56,851 nucleotides of DNA from Chara braunii (taxonomy: Eukaryota; Streptophyta; Charophyceae; Charales; Characeae): assembly GCA_003427395.1 (NCBI GenBank), contig BFEA01000921.1, positions 285,416 to 342,266 of the forward strand, read 5' to 3'. The notes under the pieces are model-generated. The model saw only the letters and a program-made list of their open reading frames with translations. It was not told where the DNA came from and ran no database searches. Positions within the stretch are counted from its first letter, which is position 1; each line of letters starts with the position of its first letter. Positions 42,441 through 51,950 of the stretch are shown here, in pieces. Position numbers and translations under genes: made by a program.

Positions 42441-42810
42441 GTTTGACACGATCGACATATTGAGAGACAACGATCGTGCTCTTGTTAGTCAACATAGACG
42501 TAATAGGTCTAGGTATGTCTCTTACCTTCATTCCCAGATGCAACTTACGAAGTGTCTCCTCTGATATGTAAGACCTCGTCGATCCTGGATCTAATAGAGC
42601 ACCTACTCGTGTATGTGCAATTTCAATATCCATTATCATTAGTTCACCTTTAGACTTAGTTTTATCTTTCTTAGCCCACGAACTCCTAAGAGCGATGAGT
42701 TCAGTACCGAGTTCGTTAAGGGTATCGTCCAGGGAGACAAAACATAAAACAGTGTTAGGGTGTTCTAGACGACGGATGGAAGAAAAATCATCCTCTGCCG
42801 AATGAGTCAA
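42440..42810 (-). pseudogene. Retrotransposon aspartic protease fragment
   Basis: Active-site region reads ALLDPGSTRSYISEETLRKL, matching the LLDSGAT-x-SFIS motif with Pro-Gly replacing the usual Ser-Gly after Asp. Sequence similarity stops around SQYVDRV (42440-42450), where the fragment is cut off and unrelated Arg/Gly-rich sequence follows. Confidence 0.7.
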
Positions 42811-42835
42811 AGGGTTGAAAGGGATATTTGGCGCA

Positions 42836-43078
42836 TTACCTTTTTTTGAACCTCTTAACTCGGTAGGAGCAGGTGCTACTCCTACTGGCTGCCGCTTTTG
42901 CGTTATGAATTAGCGGGCACCATGCTTTCGCATGCCCCAAGGTGCCATATTTGAGGCATTGGCGGTTGTACATCTTGAACTGCCATTCTTCCCGTGTCAT
43001 GTCCTTCTTTTCCCACGGTTTCCCGAACGCGATACTGGGGTGCTCGGAAACGAGTGTGGCCTCTTCTTCTGCTTCCAC
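42836..43078 (-). pseudogene. Degenerate Gag zinc knuckle region
   Basis: CLKYGTLGHAKAWC keeps the C, H and final C of a CCHC knuckle, but Tyr replaces the second Cys. Lies between Gag core and protease, as expected in a gypsy Gag. Confidence 0.6.
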
Positions 43079-43323
43079 TAGTTCGTGCCACCCTTGTTCG
43101 CCGCTACGGCGGCAATGCCACCCTTTCCCGACTCGTTGCCGCCATAACCTCCTCCTTCCGACTCGTCGAGAAGTAAATTTTTCATGCTATCATTATGGAA
43201 AACAACAAGCATGTGGTCGTGATGTTTTTGTCACCAAAGGACACTCTTGTTGTACCCACCTACCGGCCCATTCTTCAACATGGAAGCGTACGTTCCCTTT
43301 ACCTGCGCGATTATCTGCTCTCG

Positions 43324-43779
43324 TTACAGAGCAAGATCGTGAAATTGTCTGTAGTTGTACTTTTCAGACTTTGCTTTCGCTACGAGTTGTCCGTGAATCG
43401 ACTCAGGCAACGCATGTGAGTAGGTGCAGAGGACCTGCTTATCCTGCCAGTTCAGTCCAGGTCCCTGCAAGAGACGATCTACCTCACGAGACAAAGCATC
43501 CACAAACGTCAAGCGTTTCTGGCCCATCGTGGTGAGTTCATCACAGGCCTTATCAGTCACCGTCTTATCAAGAAATCCCTCCTTTGTTTTCTGGAGAAAT
43601 CGCTTGAGTGTTAGGGTCTTAGCCCACTCATCAAAATCCTTAAAGCCAACAACGTAAGCTTCGAACATGACCCACTGCTTGGCCACTTTTCTCAAGCACG
43701 ATGTGGAGAAGGTCATCTGACTTTCAAGCTCAACGGGCGTGGTCCCGAAATAAGTCCGGATTTTCGCTATCCACAACAA
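43324..43779 (-). pseudogene. Retrotransposon Gag core
   Basis: About 150 residues with the Retrotrans_gag-type pattern (IAKIRTYFGTTP, LRKVAKQWVMFEAYV, FLQKTKEGF, LPESIHGQL). Needs a frame change to join the zinc knuckle downstream. Confidence 0.7.
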
Positions 43780-43788
43780 TAAATTTTC

Positions 43789-43971
43789 TCATTTTTTTTT
43801 ATTGTAGGTGAAAGACAATTTCATTTTTACCTTTTCCTTCTTCTTTGACTTTTTTGCTTCCTTGGTCGATTCTTTCTTGGCGGGTTCCTCTTTCTTCTTT
43901 GCCGGTCCCTTAGATTCCTTCTTAGAGGTTTCGGGTTTCTCTGGCGTTACTCTTTTCATTGCGTCCTTCAT
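43789..43971 (-). pseudogene. Lys-rich Gag N-terminal segment
   Basis: Sixty residues with repeated KKE/PAKK motifs (KKESKGPAKKKEEPAKK), directly upstream of the Gag core on the minus strand but ended by a stop just before it. Such Lys/Glu-rich tails are common at Gag N-termini. Confidence 0.5.
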
Positions 43972-43986
43972 GAGTTTTTCCTGTTT

Positions 43987-43987
<1 letters not shown>

Positions 43988-44038
<51 letters not shown>
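43988..44038. repeat. (TAA)n microsatellite
   Basis: Seventeen or so perfect TAA units just upstream (minus strand) of the gag fragment. Confidence 0.98.
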
Positions 44039-44040
<2 letters not shown>

Positions 44041-44544
44041 TGTCAATTAGTAATTGCGGAATTTGCGGGAAGATATACCTGTGCATACACAATGAGCATG
44101 AAGCAGTTCATTGAAGTTCATTTAAAATCTCTTTGCAACACCTTATCCAGTAATAAAAAAGAGAAGAAAAATAAACGGGGGGGGGCGGAAGAAATAAAGC
44201 ACAGAGAAGGTGGCGGCGAGGGAAGTGGGAGGGGGGCAGAAAGGGGAAAGGGGGGAGGGGGGGGAGAAGAGGAACAAAGAGGTCATATGGGAGGCGATGA
44301 AAGGATAGATGAAGGAAAAATTACAAATCACCACAACCCCTTACATTCCAATGCAGTTTGTTTCAGGCAACGCTCGGTGTGCTCGCACGCATGAATGTTA
44401 GTGAGCAGATGATGCAATATGCATATAAAACTACAGGGCGCCCCTCTGCTACACCATACTGTACATGCAACACTTCGTGTACATCCGGTTTAGAAGCCGT
44501 TCAAATGCGTGTTGAGTGTTGGGTAGTGGAGCGAGGCCCTGTAA
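44039..44544. other. Intergenic purine-rich spacer
   Basis: GGGGG/GAAGA-rich between 44160 and 44300; no gene recognised. Confidence 0.5.
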
Positions 44545-44561
<17 letters not shown>

Positions 44562-44582
<21 letters not shown>

Positions 44583-44659
44583 TCAAATAGAACTGCCCGG
44601 TATATATATATATATATATACCGGGCAGTTCTATTTGACGATATATATATATATATATA
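44562..44659. repeat. 98-bp perfect palindrome in (TA)n
   Basis: 20-bp arms CGTCAAATAGAACTGCCCGG (44581-44600) and its exact complement (44621-44640) surround 20 bp of (TA)n and are themselves flanked by (TA)n. The whole 44562-44659 is a perfect inverted repeat able to form a cruciform or hairpin. The left TA run extends further, to about 44546. Confidence 0.95.
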
Positions 44660-44819
44660 ACGGTGTTTTCGTTAAAAGTGAAATTGTTTTCATGTTCACT
44701 TTTTATTTTAATTGTAAAATGACACAGAGAACTGAGGGAAAAATAAGCAAACAACGAGAAAACAATGGTTATACATGAAAGTTGTTGAAGGAAATAAAAC
44801 ATAAATTTTTACCTCGAAT

Positions 44820-45060
44820 GTTCACACGTACAAGCTGTAAAAATGTCACTCAGGGAATGTTAATCCACTCTCACTCAGGGAATGTCAATCCACTTTGTAA
44901 ACATGTCACTCAGTAAAACATGCCAACCTCATCAATAACTGATGAGAAGTTGTAGGAAATGTCATTATACAACATATTTTCAAAATTGCCTACAATACAC
45001 ATTTTCACCGGGAATGTCACACTCAGTAAACATGTCAACCTCATTTTTCCAAACCTAGAA
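44820..45060. repeat. Short interspersed CACTCAGGGAATGT motifs
   Basis: TCACTCAGGGAATGT(T/C)AATCCACT occurs twice (near 44846, 44872). ATGTCACTCAG, GTCACACTCAGTAAACATG and related words follow. It lies just 3' of the Ulp1 exon and may be its 3' UTR. Confidence 0.5.
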
Positions 45061-45082
45061 TCTGAAATTCTCATTGACTTTC

Positions 45083-45904
45083 CTATTTAACCATGGACAA
45101 AATGTCAAATGTTATTCTAAGTCTCATATCAGGAATACTATCTTGTGAGAAACCGAACGGAGGGAAGTGACCTTTTGCAAGCAAAGATGCAAAACCTAAC
45201 ATAAAAACACCACAACTACAAGGATCCTCTTGAGCAGGAATCTCATCTACTGATGTATCAAAGTAGGATGTAGGTTCCTCCACATGATATTTTTCCCGAA
45301 GATTTTGTCGATGAAACTCCGCTCTGAAAAAACCTGCCAAAAGTTCAAGGGTTGGACCGTAGTCAACACGATGGAGAGAGTCTACGAGGCGGAATTTACA
45401 CTCAGAGCGATTTATACTAACATAAACTAAGGCCCAATGATTTTCGAAATAGAGAGGGATAATTACCAAATCAAAATCGAAAAGATTTATGTCCTTCACC
45501 CATCTCGTCTCTTCGGAGTATGCGATATCAGTGGACTGAGCCTTTGACAATCTGGAAAAGAAAAAAGAATTTATAATATGCACAGATGGAATGCTACAAG
45601 AACTTTCATCTCTTGCCACTTCTGCACATGTCGAATCCACCTTCTTCATGTAGTTATTGGTGATCTGAACGGCTAGCACGTACAAATTGACGACTTCATC
45701 ATTTAACCATTCCCCATCCTTGGCGGCGACCATGATGTCTTTCTTTTCCACCTTCCACCTCCCCTTGTAATCGACAATGTCGTATTCTTCATTGTCTTCA
45801 ATACTGCCGGTAATCATTTCAAGATACTCCTTTTCTTCTACAGTAAGGCGTACTGTTGCGAAAAGAATCTGGAACGAAGGGTCATGCACTACATACAAAC
45901 ACAC
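45083..45904 (-). CDS. Ulp1/C48 SUMO-protease-like domain (last exon of the minus-strand locus)
   Basis: A 273-codon open stretch with a complete C48 cysteine protease core: WLNDEVVNLY substrate groove, NSFFFSRL, His156 in FENHWALVYV, Asp175 in FRLVDSL, oxyanion Gln225 and nucleophile Cys231 in QEDPCSCGVFML (Q-x5-C). Ulp1-type proteases cut SUMO precursors and conjugates. They are also repeatedly captured by plant and algal DNA transposons (MULE, KDZ and others) and large DNA viruses. No internal stop. It probably begins at an acceptor near 45890 (TATGTAG on the minus strand, phase 1), which fits a donor GCAG|GTTGCA near 46047. Stop at 45083-45085. Confidence 0.85.
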   Translation of the reverse strand: MCLYVVHDPSFQILFATVRLTVEEKEYLEMITGSIEDNEEYDIVDYKGRWKVEKKDIMVAAKDGEWLNDEVVNLYVLAVQITNNYMKKVDSTCAEVARDESSCSIPSVHIINSFFFSRLSKAQSTDIAYSEETRWVKDINLFDFDLVIIPLYFENHWALVYVSINRSECKFRLVDSLHRVDYGPTLELLAGFFRAEFHRQNLREKYHVEEPTSYFDTSVDEIPAQEDPCSCGVFMLGFASLLAKGHFPPFGFSQDSIPDMRLRITFDILSMVK

Positions 45905-45983
45905 ATATAAACAACAATAGAGCGACTAAGACTTCACACAAAAAGGGACTTTTCATCAAGTAACAGACTACATAGATATGAGC

Positions 45984-46313
45984 TCATGTTGTTGGTTGTC
46001 TATCTGTTTCGTCATCAGTGCTGCTATCCATAACAAATAAACTGCAACCTGCGCGATGCAATTTCTTCCCTTCTGTGACGCTTATTCCAACAGCTTTAAA
46101 CATGCTTAGGACAGCTGGCTCCACATATGGAAATGTCATGGGTGTACGACTTCTTCTCTCATTTTTTGGCAACAACGGCAAAGTTGATAAAGCTTGCAAG
46201 CCACGACGAATGATATTCTTCTTTCTCTTGCTTTGCGAGTGTACATGTGTCGTTTTCCACAGTTCTTTTCGTCGCCCTGCATGATTGACAATATAAAACA
46301 TAACGAGTTCCAA
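45984..46313 (-). CDS. Upstream exon of the Ulp1 gene
   Basis: Coding begins at an acceptor ATCATGCAG|GG, exon start 46276. It pairs in phase with a donor CGAG|GTGAAC at 46559-46560, defining a 283-bp intron (46277-46559) and joining HRG to RRKELW. The exon encodes a basic segment (KRKKNIIRRG) and an acidic patch. It has no known domain. Confidence 0.55.
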   Translation of the reverse strand: MELVMFYIVNHAGRRKELWKTTHVHSQSKRKKNIIRRGLQALSTLPLLPKNERRSRTPMTFPYVEPAVLSMFKAVGISVTEGKKLHRAGCSLFVMDSSTDDETDRQPTT

Positions 46314-46559
46314 GTTCGACTTTCCGTTGTTGAAACTGACTCATGAATACCAATACAAAATATATGGGAATTGCACTTCATACAAAACACATGATATTGC
46401 AGTATTTCTCTTCAGTAAACGCACAGTTCTAAACCTAGGTAAAGAAACAATACATCTGAGGGATCGACACTATTGCACAAAGGGAGATGAGTGCATGTGA
46501 TGTACCCAATAACCCGCATATAATATTAGATATTCCTCCTAAGATAAGAAAGTGTTCAC
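46277..46559 (-). other. Probable 283-bp spliceosomal intron
   Basis: GT...AG ends in frame-preserving phase 1. It contains several stops on the coding strand and is AT-richer than its flanks. Confidence 0.6.
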
Positions 46560-46965
46560 CTCGATGGCTAACTGTCAGTTTTTCTTCAACACGACCTTCT
46601 GTCACACCTTCCATATGCAACTGCGTAATAGGAGATTCCTCGATAGCTATCACAAGGTTAGCAGACTGTGGTGTTTGAGGTTGTTCAAGCGTTTGTTGAG
46701 GTTGTACAAGTACACCTTGCTCCGGTGTACTTAGTACTATATGTCCTTCATCCTCTTCGATGCCCTGTACATGGAGAGTTTTTTCCTTCTTTACGCCCTC
46801 AAAAGTGTCCTGAAAAGTGCCGCTTACTCCGGCTGGCATCGTCGACAACGGCATCTGTAATTCCGTGAGTGTACCAGTAATATTCACTTCCATAGCGACA
46901 CTGTCGCCCACTAGCATCGGTGTCGCCCAAACTTGGTCAGCTGTACTCACGCCCTTGCAACTCAC
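46560..46965 (-). CDS. Exon of the minus-strand locus, Gln/Glu-rich
   Basis: Part of the frame 46435-46965. The coding end is best placed at the donor at 46560. Encodes an acidic, Gln/Pro-rich linker (VLVQPQQTLEQPQTPQ) with no domain I recognise. Confidence 0.5.
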
Positions 46966-46989
46966 ACCGCCTTTTCGTCCCGAAGTTTT

Positions 46990-47960
46990 GGCACTCGCAT
47001 CGGCAATTGATCCTCATTGCAGTGTCGGGTTGGACTCAACCACGAGTTTCTCCGCTCGGTCAAGCTGGGAGCGCTCCAATAGTGGACCCCTGTCGTGTTC
47101 GACTCGACCGTGTGACCTTTCGACAGGTGAAACAACTTCGATTGGTCCTGAAGCCTTGCCACTTGTACTGGCGATTGATCCCGATTCTCACTGTCGGGTT
47201 CGACTCGACCGTGAGTTTCTTCGCTTGGTCAAGCCGAGAGCGCTCGAATGCTGGACGAGTGTCGTGTTCGACACAACCGTGTGACCCATTGACAGGTGAA
47301 GCACCGCCGACAGTTGAACTACCCCCCGTTGGTCCCAAAGCTTTGCCAGTTGCACCGACGATCGATCTCGATCCCACTGTCAGGTTCGACTCGACCGTGA
47401 GTTTCTTCGCTTGGTCAAGCCGGGAACGCTTCAATGCTAGGCCACTGTTGTGTTCGACTCGACCGTGGGACTCTTCGACAGTTGAACCACCGCCGCTTGG
47501 TCCTGAAGCCTTGCCATGCGCACCGCCGCTCGATCCTGATCCCTTGCGCTCTGTTTCTTGAGGCCCCTGAGACCCTTCGACAGATGAACCACCGCCGCTT
47601 GGTCTTGTAGCCTTGCCATGCGCACCATCGCTCGATCCTGATCCCTTGCGCTCTGTTCCATGAGGTGTTTGAGACATTTCAAGTTTTCGCAGTTCACGAG
47701 GACTTATACCCTTGCCGATTGCACCGCCGGTTGTTGCCGGACCCTCGGCACTTGCACCGGTGCTCAATCCCGATCCCTTTCCATGCCCACCGCCGCTTGA
47801 TTCTGATCCCTTGCCTTTTGTTGCTTGACGCCCCTGAGACCTTTCGTTTTTTTGCAGTTCCCCACGACTTGCGTCCCTGCCGCTTGCACCGTCGCTTGGT
47901 CCCGGACCCTGTCACCCCGATCCGAATCCTTTGCCATGCGCACCTCCGCTCGATCTGGAT
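46990..47960 (-). repeat. Repetitive coding linker with recurring TVESN and GAHGKA modules
   Basis: Seven or eight imperfect modules, for example CCTTGCCATGCGCACC...CGCTCGATCC at 47514, 47614 and 47934 and related forms at 46990, 47161 and 47347. On the minus strand they read as GAHGKASGPSGGGSTVE and KKLTVESNPTV. The DNA contains the same TTCGACTCGACCGTG core as the minisatellites at 53330-54010 and 55900-56851. Confidence 0.75.
47060..47767 (-). CDS. Low-complexity Ser/Gly-rich linker ORF of the minus-strand locus
   Basis: A 235-residue frame built almost entirely from the repeat modules above, predicted disordered. It links the methyltransferase-like part to the Ulp1 part. Whether it is spliced or continuous with the flanking frames is unresolved. 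Confidence 0.45.
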   Translation of the reverse strand: MSTGASAEGPATTGGAIGKGISPRELRKLEMSQTPHGTERKGSGSSDGAHGKATRPSGGGSSVEGSQGPQETERKGSGSSGGAHGKASGPSGGGSTVEESHGRVEHNSGLALKRSRLDQAKKLTVESNLTVGSRSIVGATGKALGPTGGSSTVGGASPVNGSHGCVEHDTRPAFERSRLDQAKKLTVESNPTVRIGINRQYKWQGFRTNRSCFTCRKVTRSSRTRQGSTIGALPA

Positions 47961-48232
47961 CCCTTGCCATGCGCACCACCGCCGCTTGGTTTTTTCCTTT
48001 CCCCTTCTCCATGCTCAAGATCTTCTCCGACATGCCAATTATATCCATAAGCCGGTCTGGTTTGTCTGTCATAGAACTTTTCCAGATACTCAAGCCACTG
48101 CGATGTTTTGAACTCTTGGAAAATTTCTTCTCTTCTTACATCTAGTCTTGATTGAGAAACCTCTAAATTAAGTCGCAGGAGTCGCTTGGCAATCTGATTA
48201 ATGGCGTGTTTAAGAAAGTTCGATTGTGACAT
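47912..48232 (-). CDS. Short ORF between methyltransferase-like region and repetitive linker
   Basis: Helical, charged N-terminal 70 residues (NFLKHAINQIAKRLLRLNLE, FKTSQWLEYLEKFYDRQT) leading into the Gly/Ser/His-rich repeats. No known domain. Starts about 20 bp after the end of the 373-residue ORF upstream, so possibly one continuous gene. Confidence 0.45.
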   Translation of the reverse strand: MSQSNFLKHAINQIAKRLLRLNLEVSQSRLDVRREEIFQEFKTSQWLEYLEKFYDRQTRPAYGYNWHVGEDLEHGEGERKKPSGGGAHGKGSRSSGGAHGKGFGSG

Positions 48233-48253
48233 ACGTCTGTGGAGGAAAAACTG

Positions 48254-49375
48254 TCACTCCTCTTCTTCTTTTATGGCCATAACCCACCTCCCTCTCGCCA
48301 ATGCAGGTTGGAAGTGTTGGGGGTGCCATATAATGTGATGACCCCATGTGGCATCATCCGTCACTGTATAATCGTCTCGGCATAAAATAGGCCCCGGAAG
48401 CAGTCCAATGTTCGCAGGGATTATGTCTCCAATCTCGTACTCCAAAGGCTCATCAGATGGAGGTTGTTGTGGAGTTCGAGAGCGTAGCAATTCCATAACA
48501 GTACTTGGGCTGTTTGCAAATGGTGCCAGAGTTGCCAACAACTCTAGGGAGAGCATTGCTTGAACCTTCGGATCCAAAATGTCTCCGGATGGCACCGTCA
48601 TCGTATTGTCCGCCATCTGAGTCGGTGTAACAATAGAAGAAGTCGGCGGCCGAGTCATTAACTGATCCGTCGAAACCGCCATGCTCGAAGTTCCTCCAGA
48701 ACCGGACGATGTGCCTGGAACAGTCATTCTCTGCAAGGCCGGGCTACAAACTCTTTGCCTCTCATCTGCCAAACCCGCTTGCAAAGTGCCATCAACACTC
48801 TCTTCTTCTGAGTCGTCGGCATCAAAATCCTCACCATCCACAAAACAAGTCGCATAACCGGCGATTGTAAACGCCCCGATTTGTTGGTCGAAGTACATTG
48901 CCTCCAAGCGGTCGAGAAATGCAACTTCCCTCTCCGATGGTGTTTTATGATAACCCCTCAAAATCGTCTCCACTTTTGTTCTTCTGAGGACATAAGTACG
49001 TTCCCCTCTGTGTTGCGGCTTTGTTTCGAAGAGAAACTCCCAAATATTGACCATGTTTTGGGCAACCTTGTAGACGAGATCACGGCCTTCATCATGTCGA
49101 GGAGGCGACTTAATAAATTTAACGAAGTAATCTCGAGTTCCGACTATCTTGTTAATGAACTGAGTGAGAAACTCGAACTTCATACCCTCCCCTTCCAGCA
49201 CAATGCAATGACGGTGACTCTTTAACAACTCCCAAATCAATCCCGCATGACCTTTTCCCAGGAAAACGACAGCCTCATCCGCAGGACAAAAATGCTCCAA
49301 TGTCTCCACCATCGCATTCGGCTCCCTTTCCATACCATCATAGACAACTTTCTCCTTTGGTTCCATACCTACCAT
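48254..49375 (-). pseudogene. DNA-methyltransferase-like C-terminal region (motif I type) plus tail
   Basis: A 373-codon stretch, in the same frame as 49379-49840 and separated from it only by a TGA at 49379-49381. Residues 28-65 (EHFCPADEAVVFLGKGHAG, then LIWELLKSHRHCIVLEGE) resemble the motif I FxGxGxx and acidic end-of-strand-2 of SAM-dependent DNA methyltransferases. In N4C/N6A enzymes of the beta order this region comes after the catalytic motif IV. The remaining 300 residues are acidic and Ser/Thr/Pro-rich, with a conserved-looking C-terminal block (DATWGHHIIWHPQHFQ). The methyltransferase assignment is inference from one motif and from context; it may be inactive. Confidence 0.4.
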
Positions 49376-49378
49376 TTT

Positions 49379-49840
49379 TCACTTCGCTGGCAGAAAGTTC
49401 TTCTCCACGACATCAGTCAACATCTTCGGCTTTCTTTCTCTCCGCACAAGTGTCAATACGTCAGCCACCTGCTCGGCAGATGATAGACCTGCAGCTTGAA
49501 TATCTTCAAACAAGGGAATAGTGTTGCGATGATAATCCCCATCGTTGGAGTACATGATAACCACCATTTTGTTTGTGTCCTCCAAAGGCAAGTTTGCAAC
49601 CTTATTTGTCAATCTCCCCTTAGTTTGTTGTTGACGAGTCAATTTCAGAAGATCCAAGTAAATGTCCCACCTCGCGACTCGCCTAAAGAATGTGAACTCG
49701 CAAGAGCGTGGAACGAAGCACAACAATGTCCAATACTCGCCGCCAAGTTTTTTCATGAACTTCCAGAGTCCAGCAAACACTTGTTCAGTCCACGCACCCA
49801 TCGGGTTGGGCGGCACAAATCCAGGACGGTTGTGTGGCAC
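49379..49840 (-). pseudogene. Methyltransferase-like middle region
   Basis: Contains PGFVPPNPMGAWTEQVF, a possible variant of the (D/N)PP(Y/W) catalytic motif IV, followed by WTLLCFVPRSCEFTFFRR and VVIMYSNDGDYH. Same frame as the following segment, with a TGA between them. Joined to the preceding segment (49753-50217) only by a frameshift near 49800. Function tentative. Confidence 0.35.
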
Positions 49841-50217
49841 GTCAGATGTCTGACGACTCTATACATCTCCTTGCAATCCATCTCGTCCGAAACATCGCTC
49901 GATTCCCACTGGAACGGCACGAAGACAGATGTCACGTCCTGTTTCAGGAAATGTATATATTCCACTTGTCCCGACATACGAATGCTATGTGAACCCCCAG
50001 TTTCGGATCTACGCAACAACTTGTTGACAAATTGAATGAACTCTTCGGGACATTTGTTTGCAAGCGATTCTGTTTTCTTGAAGCCCTCTTCTCCTTTCTC
50101 ATCCTCTCCTCCAAGTGTAGCCGGAAATGACCGCACCCAGCTCGTCTCTTTGAAATGCTGTCGCTGGTCGATCCACCTCTCGGATGTCAATCCTTGATCA
50201 CGATACTTAACAAACAC
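49753..50217 (-). pseudogene. Conserved-looking segment upstream of the methyltransferase-like region
   Basis: Same frame as 50248-50811, separated by TGA 50248-50250 (AGTGAAAG, a likely CGA). Shows SVFVPFQWESSDVSDEMD and KEMYRVVRHLTCH, predicted mixed alpha/beta. No domain recognised. Confidence 0.4.
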
Positions 50218-50247
50218 ATCAGAAAGGTTGTCGAAGAATGGTTCCTT

Positions 50248-50811
50248 TCACTCTGACGGCTTCTTGTAAGGGTCATAAATGAAGACAAAGTAGTGAAACA
50301 TTCTCAACATCGCTCTTTCCACCTTCACAATCTCCACGTATGTCTCCATCGAATGTTTCCCAGCAATGTGAGCAACTTTACTTAGCTTTGGAGCCAGTAT
50401 GACACTTTCCGCGAGAATGTCTCGCAACAGTTGAAGCCGCTCACGACTCCCCAACGCAGACATAGCCTTCCATGATTTGACATCCGGATCGTGCACAACC
50501 ACGAGGTAACCAGGTCCTCTGGTACCCTGAATCCAGTGCACTGGAACCTTGACTCCTTTTACCAACTCGAATACGGGTCCAGGTCTCGGCGCTTTCCCCG
50601 ATTCACCTTGTTTGGTGGAAGGCTTCACAGCATCTCTCCCCGACAACTGTCCACTCTCCCAAGCAGAATACACTTGTCGCACCTTGTCGAAGACGTCTTG
50701 TGTCGCCCTTGCCAATATCATGTAAGGCCCGAGGACGTCGAACCACTCCCTGGTCCAACTCTTAAGCGAGATTTCAACCAAATGATCAATCCCGGTCGAG
50801 CGCAGAGCCAT
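50248..50811 (-). pseudogene. Segment between ParB-like and methyltransferase-like regions
   Basis: In frame with the ParB-like segment; separated from it by TAG 50890-50892. Helix-rich (WFDVLGPYMILARATQDVFD, GYLVVVHDPDVKSWKAMSAL). No domain recognised. Confidence 0.4.
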
Positions 50812-50889
50812 TGCCGCAAACTCTCTGTACTCCTTGTTTTTGACGTCTGCACCAGATCCGCCTATAGCTTCAGGACGACCGGCTGCCAG

Positions 50890-51432
50890 CTACAACTTCT
50901 GTATGTTCTGAATGACAATAATCTGGTGTGGAGGAGTATTCCATTTGTCCTTCGCGTATTGGAAAGTGCTCAAGGTGCCGTAATTATCCATACTCCTATC
51001 CGGATAGTAAACAGGTATTGCAGTCCAGTAATCCAAACGGAGGTCACGGGCGATGTCAGGGCGCTCTTGAAAAATTTTTCTTGCCGCCGCAACATTATGT
51101 TGACCACTGAGAGGGTACCAGTAGTACTTGCGCACAGATTGGAGATCGAATTCGCTGGGCATCACTCTTCTTGCTCTCACATTTGCTCCGGAAGCGTCAG
51201 TATGCACCGTATCATGTACACCAACCAACAAAAGGACAGGCTTCTCATACAATGTACATGCATTCACCCCTGCTGCTCCGGTCGTTCTCTCTCTGATAGC
51301 TGCATCACCCGATTCAACCATTGCGTCGTAAATTTCATTAATATGATGCTGATCGAGAAAGCGTTGATTATATCTGAACTCCTCATCAGGGATATCTAGA
51401 ATCTTGTCAAACTTGACAGAAATGAACAGCAT
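50890..51432 (-). pseudogene. ParB/sulfiredoxin-like domain
   Basis: About 180 residues. The start shows ILDIPDEEFRYNQRFLDQHH, then INEIYDAM and PVLLLVG, and later YPLSGQHNVAAARKIF followed by AIPVYY. This order matches the ParB/Srx nuclease-fold pattern: IPxxxIxxNxR, helix, beta strand, then (D/S)GxHRxxAA, then IPVxV. ParB-like domains fused to or next to DNA methyltransferases are common in bacteria and phages but unusual in eukaryotes. The canonical HR is HN here, so any NTPase or nuclease activity is doubtful. It ends at a TAG that would be CAG (Gln) before one C-to-T change. Confidence 0.5.
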
Positions 51433-51482
51433 TTTCGGCCTCTGGTTACCGTTCTCGTCGAACTCAAGGAAGAAGCCTTTGC

Positions 51483-51944
51483 TCAGATGACCAGAAGAAT
51501 TCCCAACGGCAGAATTTGCAAACTGGGCGGTCTGGTGACTGTTTTGCCCACACCGTCTTCATCCGACTGTGGGTGGTCCGCTGGAAAAATAGAAGTTTTT
51601 TCCATCACACCTCCCTTCGCTGCTTTTTTCCTTGGTTGTCGTTTTTTCTTCATGGCCTCCCGAGCCTTCCACGTACGCCGGACGACCTCATCAACTGGCA
51701 ACATTTTCAACTTGCGTTTGTGACCCTCCTCTTGCTTGGTACCCCCCTCTTGCTTGGTTCTCTTACTGTCCAAAGCACTTCTCCTCTCTTGCTTGATCTT
51801 CCTCTCCTTCTCATCCAGTCGGGCTGCATCGACGTGTGCTGGCTCGACCGCCACTTCGTGGTGCGCTCCCCCGCGCCCTCGATCCGCTTTCCAATGCCCA
51901 TGTCCTGGCGGGAGCCGCTGCTTTCGTTCGCAACCCCGATGCAC
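51483..51944 (-). pseudogene. Basic coiled-coil region of the minus-strand locus
   Basis: Lys/Glu/Arg-rich (KERKIKQERRSALDSKRTKQ), then KMLPVDEVVRRTWKAREAMKKKR with nuclear-localisation-like clusters (KKKRQPRKKAAK). Same frame as the acidic segment 51951-52493, separated by an in-frame stop. A frame change separates it from the ParB-like region. Confidence 0.45.
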
Positions 51945-51950
51945 ATCTCC

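Larger units (their letters stand above)
42440..43975 (-). mobile_element. Truncated Ty3/gypsy gag-protease fragment
   Basis: Read on the minus strand: Lys-rich Gag N-terminus (43789-43971), Gag core (43324-43779), degenerate zinc knuckle (42836-43078), protease (42440-42810), then an abrupt end near 42440 where RT should follow. No LTR seen. Distinct from the chromovirus at 6141-14214. Confidence 0.75.
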
